6,439 nucleotides of DNA, taken from positions 1 to 6,439 of the forward strand of contig CAZXOP010000110.1 of assembly GCA_964642235.1 (NCBI GenBank), written 5' to 3'. Position numbers and translations under genes: made by a program. The notes below the pieces were generated by a model, which did not search any database, was not told the DNA's origin, and worked only from the letters and a program-made list of their open reading frames with translations. The stretch is from CAYSND01 sp964642235. Lineage in GTDB: Bacteria; Bacteroidota; Bacteroidia; Bacteroidales; UBA932. This document shows positions 1 to 6,268 of this stretch, piece by piece. How positions within the stretch are numbered: the first letter of the stretch is position 1; every line of letters begins with the position of its first letter.

Positions 1-638
1 ACGGCTATTTTTAAACATTCCACCTTTGCCTGTTTTACGTTTAAGTCTTTAATTAGACTAAAATAGTTTATTATTTTTTTTGCATCTTCTTTAAAACTAT
101 CTATTTTACCATTTACTCCAGCAATATTTATTTCGTTATACTTTCCTCTCTCCTTATAGTAGTTAATCAAAGGCTTAGTCTTTTGGTGGTATGTACTAAT
201 ACGGTTTTCGATGATTTCACGGTTAGTGTCATCTTTCCTCCCTTCGATTTCTGCTCTGCGAAATATTCTATCGAATATTAATGAGTCATCTAAATGGATG
301 GAGATAACAGAGTTAATGCTCTGATTCATCTCTTCGAGAATCTTATCGAGTGAAGCAGCTTGCTCTATTGTACGTGGAAAACCATCTAAAAGAAACCCTT
401 TAACACTCTGGTTATCAAGAATCTTGTTTTTAATCATACCGATAACCACTTCGTCAGGAACGAGGTCGCCTCGGTTAATAATTTCAGCAGCTTTTTTCCC
501 AAGTTCAGTCTCGTTTTTGATCTCAGCTCTTAGTAAATCGCCTGTTGAGAGGTGCATAAAATTATATTTATCCACCAAAAGTTTAGCTTGTGTCCCTTTC
601 CCTGCGCCGGGAGGTCCAAAAAGAATATAATATTTCAT
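1..638 (-). CDS. adk: Adenylate kinase, short-LID type; runs off the left edge
   Basis: Reversibly converts ATP and AMP to two ADP in the cytoplasm. The ATG at 638-636 starts 212 complete codons with no stop before the window edge. Visible motifs are the P-loop GPPGAGKGT (residues 8-16), the AMP-site HLSTGDLLRAE (29-39) and LLDGFPRT (83-90), and the LID segment RRAEIEGRKDDTNRE (127-141). The LID is the short form without a zinc-binding insert, as in Bacteroides Adk. The TYHQKTKPLINYYKERGKY stretch (149-167) also fits the family. It starts 6 bases after the hpt stop, so the two are almost certainly co-transcribed. Oddity: short-LID enzymes usually end near residue 190, but this frame continues at least 20 residues past NYF (191-193) without resemblance to Adk. 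This could be a real C-terminal extension or a one-base frameshift near position 60. The family call is very secure; the 3' end is not. Confidence 0.96.
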   Translation of the reverse strand, partial: MKYYILFGPPGAGKGTQAKLLVDKYNFMHLSTGDLLRAEIKNETELGKKAAEIINRGDLVPDEVVIGMIKNKILDNQSVKGFLLDGFPRTIEQAASLDKILEEMNQSINSVISIHLDDSLIFDRIFRRAEIEGRKDDTNREIIENRISTYHQKTKPLINYYKERGKYNEINIAGVNGKIDSFKEDAKKIINYFSLIKDLNVKQAKVECLKIA

Positions 639-644
639 AACTAT

Positions 645-1184
645 CTAATTTAGAACGTAAATATCTTTATAATTTCTTCCTAATTCATTGTAGTCCAAAC
701 CAAAACCAACGATAAAGTCATTAGGAATCTCCATAGCGGCATAATCTATCTTTACCTCCTTGTCGTAGGACTTTGGTTTTAGCAGGAGTGTGCATACTTT
801 AATGCTTGCTGCCCCGGCTTCAGTGAGAATCTTATGGAGTTCCACTATGGTTACCCCTGTATCCACGATATCCTCAATAATAATGACATCTCTCCCTTTT
901 ATCTTCTCCGAGTCTATCCCTATTAATCTCTTTACCTCACCCGTGGTGCAGGTCCCTTCGTAAGAGGAGAGTTTTACAAACGAAATCTCTGCCGTAAAAT
1001 CAATCTCTTTCATCAAAGAGGCTGTAAACATAAAAGAGCCATTGAGAACAGAGAGGAAAATGGGGGGCTCACTCCCTTTGTAGTCATTGTTAATCCTCTT
1101 TGCCACCTCAGCAATAGAGGCCTCTATTTTATCATTAGTGATAAAAGTTTTAAAATATTTATCATGAAGTTTAATAAGCCCCAT
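645..1184 (-). CDS. hpt: Hypoxanthine phosphoribosyltransferase
   Basis: Cytoplasmic purine-salvage enzyme that joins hypoxanthine (and usually guanine) to PRPP, giving IMP or GMP. The 179 residues match the normal family length. Visible motifs are loop I LNGSFMF (47-53), the flexible-loop segment KLSSYEG (71-77), the PRPP-binding signature IIIEDIVDTGVT (101-112) with acidic E104, D105 and D108, the base-contacting lysine region LLLKPK (133-138), and the C-terminal FIVGFGLDYNELGRNYKDIY (157-176), where D164 is the expected metal-site residue. The overall sequence resembles Bacteroides Hpt closely. The ATG at 1184 fits the family N-terminus. hpt is the first gene of a minus-strand hpt-adk operon and is divergent from purE; a candidate promoter lies at 1212-1243. 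All key residues are present and nothing suggests decay. Confidence 0.97.
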   Translation of the reverse strand: MGLIKLHDKYFKTFITNDKIEASIAEVAKRINNDYKGSEPPIFLSVLNGSFMFTASLMKEIDFTAEISFVKLSSYEGTCTTGEVKRLIGIDSEKIKGRDVIIIEDIVDTGVTIVELHKILTEAGAASIKVCTLLLKPKSYDKEVKIDYAAMEIPNDFIVGFGLDYNELGRNYKDIYVLN

Positions 1185-1201
1185 AGTAGATGAAATTTTA
1201 T

Positions 1202-1232
1202 TTTGAAAGTGCGAAAATAGTGATTATTTTTG
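1202..1232 (+). promoter_or_regulatory. Bacteroidota-type sigma-A promoter for purE
   Basis: TTTG at 1202-1205, then exactly 19 bases, then TATTTTTG at 1225-1232. This is a full match to the Bacteroidota -33/-7 consensus TTTG-N19-21-TAnnTTTG. Transcription should start about 6-8 bases after the -7 element, near 1239, leaving a short leader of roughly 15 bases before the purE ATG at 1254. The match is direct; activity is inferred. Confidence 0.8.
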
Positions 1233-1243
1233 TTTATTACTAA
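1212..1243 (-). promoter_or_regulatory. Candidate promoter for hpt-adk, overlapping the purE promoter
   Basis: Read on the minus strand, TTAG (1243-1240), 20 bases, then TATTTTCG (1219-1212). Each element has one mismatch to the Bacteroidota consensus. Transcription would start near 1205, about 20 bases before the hpt ATG. The two -7 elements form an inverted repeat, AAAATA (1214-1219) and TATTTT (1225-1230), five bases apart. An alternative is the perfect -7 match TACTTTTG at 1268-1261 inside purE, but it lacks a good -33 partner. Confidence 0.35.
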
Positions 1244-1253
1244 AAATAGAAAT

Positions 1254-1766
1254 ATGAATCCAAAAGTATCTATAATTATGGGGAGCACTTCAGATATGCC
1301 TGTGATGAAAGCAGCTGCTGAATTTCTTGATGAGATGTCTATCCCTTTTGAGATTAACGCCTTGTCTGCTCACAGAGTTCCTGAGCAAGTAGCAGAATTT
1401 GCGAAGAATGCCCATAAAAGAGGGGTGAAAGTGGTGATCGCCGGTGCCGGTGGAGCAGCTCATCTTCCCGGTGTTATAGCTGCATTTACTCCGCTTCCGG
1501 TTATAGGAGTTCCCATTAAATCCTCTAACTCGATTGATGGTTGGGATTCTATTCTCTCCATCATTCAGATGCCTGCCGGGATACCTGTTGCTACTGTGGC
1601 GTTAGATGGTGCGAAGAACGCTGCTATCCTTGCAGCAGAAATTTTAGCAGTCGGAGATGACGAATTGCTAGAACAAATCATTGCTTTTAAAGATGACCTT
1701 GCTCGGAAGATAGAGAAGGCAAATAAAGAACTTAAGGAGGTTCACTTTAAGTACAAAACCAATTAA
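1254..1766 (+). CDS. purE: PurE, N5-carboxyaminoimidazole ribonucleotide mutase (class I)
   Basis: Converts N5-CAIR to CAIR in de novo purine synthesis in the cytoplasm. A class I enzyme needs PurK to supply its substrate, and purK is not in this window. The ATG at 1254 gives 170 residues, the usual size. Visible motifs are IIMGSTSDMPVM (7-18) at the phosphate site, NALSAHRVPE (35-44) with the catalytic histidine H40, AGAGGAAHLPGVIAA (63-77), and IDGWDSILSIIQMPAGIPVA (94-113). I prefer this ATG to the in-frame TTG at 1230, because that TTG lies inside the promoter's -7 element and the extra eight residues would be untypical. purE is divergent from hpt and is followed after 15 bases by the helix-hairpin-helix gene, so both are probably on one transcript. 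No damage is visible. Confidence 0.96.
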   Translation: MNPKVSIIMGSTSDMPVMKAAAEFLDEMSIPFEINALSAHRVPEQVAEFAKNAHKRGVKVVIAGAGGAAHLPGVIAAFTPLPVIGVPIKSSNSIDGWDSILSIIQMPAGIPVATVALDGAKNAAILAAEILAVGDDELLEQIIAFKDDLARKIEKANKELKEVHFKYKTN

Positions 1767-1781
1767 AAAAAACAAAATGAG

Positions 1782-3680
1782 ATGTGGGGGAGATTTGAGG
1801 GGGAGAAAAAAAGAGGGAGAGTCGTTTTAGCGGTTCTCATCATTTCTATGGTTACGGTTGAACTTTTTTCACAAGTATTGCCGGAATCTATTTTAGCTGC
1901 TATTGAGCAGCAGACGGAGATAGGTGGAGGAGATATGGAGGGGCTGCTCGATTATTATCAGCAACTTCTAATCAGACCATTAGAGATAAACTCTGCGACA
2001 TTAGAAGAGTTAGAAAGATTATCTATACTTTCACCTTTTCAGATAGTTAGTCTTTTAGAATATCGAAAAGAGTATGGTAAAATAGTCTCAGCAGCTGAAC
2101 TCTCTCTTGTAGATGGTTTTAATTCTTTAATAGTAAAGGAGTTATCTCCATTCATCTCCTTTTCAGACAAACTAAACTCCGGAGATGATAGTGGGAGGAG
2201 ATTTAGACAGGAGCTTAACTTAAAATCAGGGAGACCATTCTCTCTCTATGCAAGGTATCGTCTGGAATATAGAGATAAGTTACAGATGGGTATCACTATG
2301 GAAAATGATGTGGAGGAGAAGTTTAGTCTCCGAAAGGATTATATTCTTACTGACTTTACCTCCGTTCACCTTCAAATAAAGGAGGTGGCTCTACTTAAAA
2401 GGGGAGACCTTAAATTAAAAAACTTGGTAGTAGGGGACTATTCAGCCCGTTTTGGTCAGGGGCTCTCTCTTTGGAATGCCTTTTCCCTATCGATGCCCTC
2501 CTCGCCATCCTCAATACTAAAAAGAGGCTCAGGTCTCTTTCCATATAGATCCACAGATGAATTTAGCTTCCTCAGAGGGGTGGGGGCTACCTTTTCCCTC
2601 TCTAAAAAATGGGATTTCTCTCTTATACTCTCTAAAAACAAAAAAGATGCTAAGGTAAATGGTCTCTACTTCTACTCATTACCTGAGACAGGGCTACATA
2701 ACACCCCCTCATCCCTCGATTCTCGTAAAAAACTAAATGAAAATCTGCTGGGTGGTAATATCAGTTTTTCATGGGATAGAGCTCGGATAGGGGTTACCGC
2801 AGTTATCTATCAGTTCGACAAAATCGATGCAAGAAGGGTAAGTGAGTACAATAAGTTTCAGAGGTTTGATGGTTTGTGGGGAAATTTCTCTTTTGATGGG
2901 TTGCTTGTGCTACACGGGTGCAGACTTTTTTGGGAGGCAGCCTCTGATGCAGGGGGAGCATTTGCAGGATTGGCAGGGGCTATTATCCCATTTTCTAATA
3001 ACCTGGAGGGGTCGCTTCTCTATCGAAACTACTCAAAGAGCTACATTGCCCTTCACTCTTCTGCTTATAGTTCCACTAACTCTAACTCCAATGAAAATGG
3101 GCTTCTTCTTTCGCTTAGCTGGAAGCCAAATTACAGGGGAACTCTTTTCCTCTATTCCGATATTGTGCATCACCCTTGGTGGAGGTATAGAATAAACTCC
3201 TCTTCCACCGAAATTAAAACAAAGGTTCAGTTTGATTACTCTCTCGGAGATCTGCATACCCTCTCTTCTGTGATTAAATATTCGTGGCGTAATTATAACT
3301 CGCCCCATAGAGGGGGATTCAGAGTGGGATATAGAGTCGAGACAACATCCGGATTTAAGGGGGGCGTGAGGATGGAATTAACATATAAATGGGATAAAAG
3401 CCTCCCTATCGGGTCTCTCCTCTTTGGAGAAATAGGGTATAAAGCCCCTTCTAAGAGTTGGGAGGGGGTATTTAGGGCTACTTATTATAATATCGATGAT
3501 TGGGAGAATCGAATTTACTGTTATGAGAGGGATGTTCCGCACTCCTTCCCCTTCCAGTCATTTTATAAAAAAGGCGTGGAATTTTATATTTTTTTCCACG
3601 CCAAAATTTATAAAAAGCTAAATCTATATCTTAAAGTTGCGCCTGAAAGATTTAGAGTGCAGCTTAATTTGCAGCTTTGA
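1782..3680 (+). CDS. Secreted helix-hairpin-helix protein with predicted outer-membrane beta-barrel
   Basis: Function unknown. The protein has 632 residues. A basic N-terminus (KKRGR, 9-13) and hydrophobic stretch (14-29) form a signal peptide, probably cut near FSQ (29-31). Residues 66-127 resemble the ComEA-type double helix-hairpin-helix, with INSATLEELERL (69-80), YRKEYGKIVSAAEL (94-107) and VDGFN (110-114). The first hairpin has I82 and S84 where the DNA-binding glycines normally sit; the second keeps G112 only. The rest alternates polar and aromatic residues in strand-like blocks, includes GDYSARFGQGLSLW, and ends in RVQLNLQL, which suits an outer-membrane barrel. Large proteins of this layout, including the GDY..RFGQGL.LW motif, occur in Bacteroidota. 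The ATG at 1782 is the only start that keeps the full signal peptide. The gene follows purE by 15 bases and overlaps the convergent transglycosylase gene by 17 bp. A DNA-uptake role is conceivable but unsupported. Confidence 0.85.
   Translation: MWGRFEGEKKRGRVVLAVLIISMVTVELFSQVLPESILAAIEQQTEIGGGDMEGLLDYYQQLLIRPLEINSATLEELERLSILSPFQIVSLLEYRKEYGKIVSAAELSLVDGFNSLIVKELSPFISFSDKLNSGDDSGRRFRQELNLKSGRPFSLYARYRLEYRDKLQMGITMENDVEEKFSLRKDYILTDFTSVHLQIKEVALLKRGDLKLKNLVVGDYSARFGQGLSLWNAFSLSMPSSPSSILKRGSGLFPYRSTDEFSFLRGVGATFSLSKKWDFSLILSKNKKDAKVNGLYFYSLPETGLHNTPSSLDSRKKLNENLLGGNISFSWDRARIGVTAVIYQFDKIDARRVSEYNKFQRFDGLWGNFSFDGLLVLHGCRLFWEAASDAGGAFAGLAGAIIPFSNNLEGSLLYRNYSKSYIALHSSAYSSTNSNSNENGLLLSLSWKPNYRGTLFLYSDIVHHPWWRYRINSSSTEIKTKVQFDYSLGDLHTLSSVIKYSWRNYNSPHRGGFRVGYRVETTSGFKGGVRMELTYKWDKSLPIGSLLFGEIGYKAPSKSWEGVFRATYYNIDDWENRIYCYERDVPHSFPFQSFYKKGVEFYIFFHAKIYKKLNLYLKVAPERFRVQLNLQL
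3567..3602 (-). terminator. Intrinsic terminator of the parB-DUF5683-mltD operon, inside the opposing gene
   Basis: On the minus strand GGCGTGGAA (3602-3594), a 12-base A/T loop, TTCCACGCC (3581-3573), then six T (3572-3567). The 9-bp stem is perfect. It begins about 60 bases beyond the transglycosylase stop. On the plus strand the stem is followed by AAAATTTA rather than a T run, so it should act in the minus direction only. It lies within the last 40 or so codons of the helix-hairpin-helix gene. Confidence 0.75.
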
Positions 3681-5325
3681 TTTTTAGTTTCTGACCGGGG
3701 AATATTTTAGATTTGGTGTTCATTCCGTTCAGCTCTAATATATCATTCACACTGACACCTTCAAATTTCTTGGAAATATCCCAAAGATTATCCCCCTTCT
3801 TTACAGTGTAGTATGTAAAGCCTCCTGAAGTAGATGTTTTAGTACTACTATTGGTGGTGGTTACATTGCTTGATGTGCTTGCGGTAGAGGAAGATGAATT
3901 GGATTTAGAAACAGAAGAGGACTTGGGTCCACTACCTGCTGTATAAATAGTCAGTTTCTGTCCGATACGTAAGGTGTTTTTAACATTGTTCCACTTCTGT
4001 ATCTCTGATACTTTAACATTGTATTTAATAGCTAAATGACTTAGAGTCTCTCCTTTTTTAACTTTATGGGTAATGCTTGTAGGGGCAGCAGCCTCTGTAA
4101 TGGTCTTCATAGCACTATCGTTAAAGTAGATAGAGTCATTAAACTTATAGATCTCTTTTTCGTTCTCGATAAATTTCCCTGTATAGTTATAGGGAAGCTT
4201 TAGAATATACTCTTTCTCCACTCCGGGTATTATATTGTGTATATACTGAGGGTTAAGGTTTTTAAGCTCTTCAACGGTAATCCCTGTATATTTGGAAACT
4301 TGTTCGAAATGAAGCATTTTATTGACCTTTATGGTATCAACGTGTGGAGGCATTTGAACGAGAACCGGAGTCATTTTATGCTCCTTGTAGTAGTTTAATG
4401 TGTAGAGGGCTGCCACGAAGGAGGGGACATAACCTCTTGTCTCTCTGGGGAGATAAGGGTAAATGGTCCAGAAATCTTTTGCACCTCCGGAACGTCTAAT
4501 TGCCTTACTAACGTTTCCTGCTCCGCAATTATAAGAGGCTATGGCAAGTGCCCAATCCCCGAAAATCAGATAGGAGTCTCGAAGGTATTTTGCTGCCGCA
4601 TGTGCTGCCGCCACTGGGTCAAGTCTCTCATCCACATAAGAGTTAATGGTAAGGTCATATCTTTTGGCAGTTCCGTACATAAATTGCCACATCCCTTTAG
4701 CTTTTGCTCTTGAAACAGCCACAGGATTTAACCATGATTCGATTATCGCCATTGCCTTTAACTCGATAGGTAATCCGTAATTGCTTAATATCTCCTCGAA
4801 GATAGGGAGGTAAAAGTTTGATAATCCGAGAAATACCTCACATCTTCCGGGGATTCTCTCTGTATAGTAAATGATGTGATTTCTTACTATATTATTATAT
4901 GGAATGGAGACAAAAGAGTTCATCTTTTTAAGTCTCTCTAAATATGTAGAGTCGGGGATATTGGAGGTAAGTACCGTACTATCCAAATCTACTTTATAAT
5001 CATCAACTAATGAAAGGTTTCTTTGATGGTACCATATACTTAGTAGCGAATCTGAAGAGACGGGCATATCGAGCATTGATTCTCCGAATGAAGAGACAAT
5101 GCTGTCATTGTCAGAGACTTCTGATATATCTATTCCGGCATAACCGAGCTCATGTTTTAATGAGTCAACTATTTTTTGGAGAGAGTCGCGTTGGTGCATA
5201 AGACTCTTTTTACTTTCGCTATTTCCAAATATCCACCAACCAGAGTCTTTTTTTTGTTTCTCCTGAGAGAAAGAAGTTGCGGCAAAAACCGTTAATAGAA
5301 TAGCAGAGATAATGATTCGTTTCAT
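3664..5325 (-). CDS. MltD-like lytic transglycosylase with LysM domains
   Basis: Predicted to cleave peptidoglycan between MurNAc and GlcNAc, leaving 1,6-anhydroMurNAc ends, in the periplasm. It has 553 residues. The signal peptide is 1-20, cut after SFS; there is no lipobox cysteine, unlike E. coli MltD, which is a lipoprotein. A short charged, possibly coiled stretch (36-61) follows. The SLT domain (about 185-305) shows AIIES with catalytic E196, then AKGMWQFM (209-216), AIASYNCGAG (261-270) and ETRGYVPSFVAA (295-306). A degenerate LysM-like unit spans 331-378. Clear LysM modules lie at 419-461 and 504-548 (VKKGETL, VKKGDNLWDI), joined by a Ser/Thr-rich linker (462-502). It starts 4 bases after the DUF5683 stop and is the last gene of the parB operon before the terminator at 3567-3602. 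The enzyme class is very secure; equating it with mltD itself is less so. Confidence 0.93.
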   Translation of the reverse strand: MKRIIISAILLTVFAATSFSQEKQKKDSGWWIFGNSESKKSLMHQRDSLQKIVDSLKHELGYAGIDISEVSDNDSIVSSFGESMLDMPVSSDSLLSIWYHQRNLSLVDDYKVDLDSTVLTSNIPDSTYLERLKKMNSFVSIPYNNIVRNHIIYYTERIPGRCEVFLGLSNFYLPIFEEILSNYGLPIELKAMAIIESWLNPVAVSRAKAKGMWQFMYGTAKRYDLTINSYVDERLDPVAAAHAAAKYLRDSYLIFGDWALAIASYNCGAGNVSKAIRRSGGAKDFWTIYPYLPRETRGYVPSFVAALYTLNYYKEHKMTPVLVQMPPHVDTIKVNKMLHFEQVSKYTGITVEELKNLNPQYIHNIIPGVEKEYILKLPYNYTGKFIENEKEIYKFNDSIYFNDSAMKTITEAAAPTSITHKVKKGETLSHLAIKYNVKVSEIQKWNNVKNTLRIGQKLTIYTAGSGPKSSSVSKSNSSSSTASTSSNVTTTNSSTKTSTSGGFTYYTVKKGDNLWDISKKFEGVSVNDILELNGMNTKSKIFPGQKLKIKAAN

Positions 5326-5329
5326 GTGA

Positions 5330-6256
5330 TCAAAATGTTAAATTGAGTTTTAGTCCCAATGATGTATTGGGAGCAAGTGCGTAATTAGTATAGTTATTAT
5401 TATTTGGCGAAATTATTAAAGGGGGGATAATAGAGGGGGAGATATTTAGAGTCAAGTCGTCGCTGACATCGAAATCGCTCATTATGGCAAATACGTTTGC
5501 ATCTATTATTTGCAATACATACCCTGCAACTGTGGCGAGAATAGAGTAGTCACGGAATCTTCGGAATGAGTCTCGGTAGTATTTAAGATTATCGGCACTC
5601 ATGCTCCCTTCGTAGTCACTTCCTGGGGTAGTTGCTTGGTTATAAAGGTCTTTATAGCGTTTATACTGTGTTCCATTGTATGTCCAAGCATATCCGCAAC
5701 CAACCAAGATGCCATAAAAAATAGGAATCTTCCAATAGTCTCCGTTATAGGCTTGCCCGAGTCCCGGCAGCATTGCTGAATAGAGTGTGGCCTTTCCAGG
5801 GTCTGGAGAACGCTCTGATTTGTAGGATATTACCCCGTCCATAACAGATCCCCAGTAGCAAAGTGCAGCACCAAGATAGAAGAAATCTCTATTATTGGCA
5901 TCGGAAATTAGTCCTGATTTTTTGTATTTTTCATTATATGACCACCCACCATAAATCATTCCCCCGATACTTCCATAAATGATGGGGAGTTTCCAATAGT
6001 CTTTGTTGTAAATCTGCGCAGAGCCCGGAAGGAGCAATGAACCTCCCCAAGAGTAGATTATGGACATGGTGTCTTTATGGGCAAGGGAGTTAAAATATTT
6101 TTTAAGCGAGATATTGTTTACTGCGGGGGCAAGTGAGTCACCATTTTGCTGCTGTTCGGTATTACGATTATGGAGATTCCTATCGGTGGCAAACTGGGCG
6201 TTGGCTACCAAGCAATTTAAAAATAATAGTAATACAAATAATAAATGATACCGCAC
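5330..6256 (-). CDS. DUF5683-family membrane protein with a duplicated module
   Basis: Function unknown. The family is typical of Bacteroidota and often sits between parB and a LysM transglycosylase gene. The start is GTG at 6256: an in-frame TAG lies two codons upstream (6262-6260), and only this start keeps the signal peptide (1-20, VANA then QF). The hallmark LPG..Q.YN.DYWK.PI.YG occurs twice, at 76-95 and 163-182. Each copy is followed by a glycine-rich hydrophobic stretch, a YN..YK segment and a second hydrophobic stretch (about 125-144 and 237-258). The second copy carries the usual family ending, FRRFRDYSILATVAGYV (231-247) then IDANVFAIMSDFDVSDDLTL (251-270). The C-terminus, LGLKLNLTF, is strand-like. 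The 308 residues appear longer than the single-module proteins I recall, and the extra N-terminal module accounts for this. The gap to parB is 12 bases. Confidence 0.88.
   Translation of the reverse strand: MRYHLLFVLLLFLNCLVANAQFATDRNLHNRNTEQQQNGDSLAPAVNNISLKKYFNSLAHKDTMSIIYSWGGSLLLPGSAQIYNKDYWKLPIIYGSIGGMIYGGWSYNEKYKKSGLISDANNRDFFYLGAALCYWGSVMDGVISYKSERSPDPGKATLYSAMLPGLGQAYNGDYWKIPIFYGILVGCGYAWTYNGTQYKRYKDLYNQATTPGSDYEGSMSADNLKYYRDSFRRFRDYSILATVAGYVLQIIDANVFAIMSDFDVSDDLTLNISPSIIPPLIISPNNNNYTNYALAPNTSLGLKLNLTF
5687..5770 (-). repeat. Second copy of the LPG/DYWK module in the DUF5683 protein
   Basis: Codes for residues 163-190 (LPGLGQAYNGDYWKIPIFYG and onward). It aligns without gaps to residues 76-103, with 16 of 28 positions identical. 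This copy is in the canonical position before the conserved C-terminal part of the domain. Confidence 0.8.
5948..6031 (-). repeat. First, additional copy of the LPG/DYWK module in the DUF5683 protein
   Basis: Codes for residues 76-103 (LPGSAQIYNKDYWKLPIIYG and onward), partner of the copy at 5687-5770. At DNA level the two share short identities such as TTCCAATAGTCT (plus strand) but have diverged, so the duplication is old and not an assembly artefact. Confidence 0.8.
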
Positions 6257-6268
6257 TCTCTATTTCCC

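Noticed and set aside
1..18. Possible start of the next minus-strand gene (ATG at 18-16, perhaps obgE).
   Set aside because: Only six codons (MFKNSR) are visible and they match no recognisable motif. It is kept only as a remark in the adk finding.
424..630. Plus-strand 68-codon open frame opposite adk.
   Set aside because: It is antisense to the P-loop and AMP-binding region of a clear adenylate kinase, has no family resemblance, and has no promoter.
1230..1253. TTG at 1230 as the purE start, adding eight residues.
   Set aside because: This codon lies inside the -7 element TATTTTTG (1225-1232) of the predicted promoter, upstream of the likely transcription start. The ATG at 1254 gives the normal length.
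2842..3308. Out-of-frame open frames of 117 (plus) and 91 (minus) codons within the helix-hairpin-helix gene.
   Set aside because: They overlap a continuous 632-codon frame with a signal peptide and barrel pattern. Their products show no motif, and they look like by-products of its composition.
3799..3820. Inverted repeat CTTTACA-N8-TGTAAAG just beyond the plus operon's stop, as a possible terminator for the helix-hairpin-helix gene.
   Set aside because: There is no T run on either strand after the stem, and the sequence codes for conserved LysM residues (YYTVKKG), so the symmetry is probably incidental.
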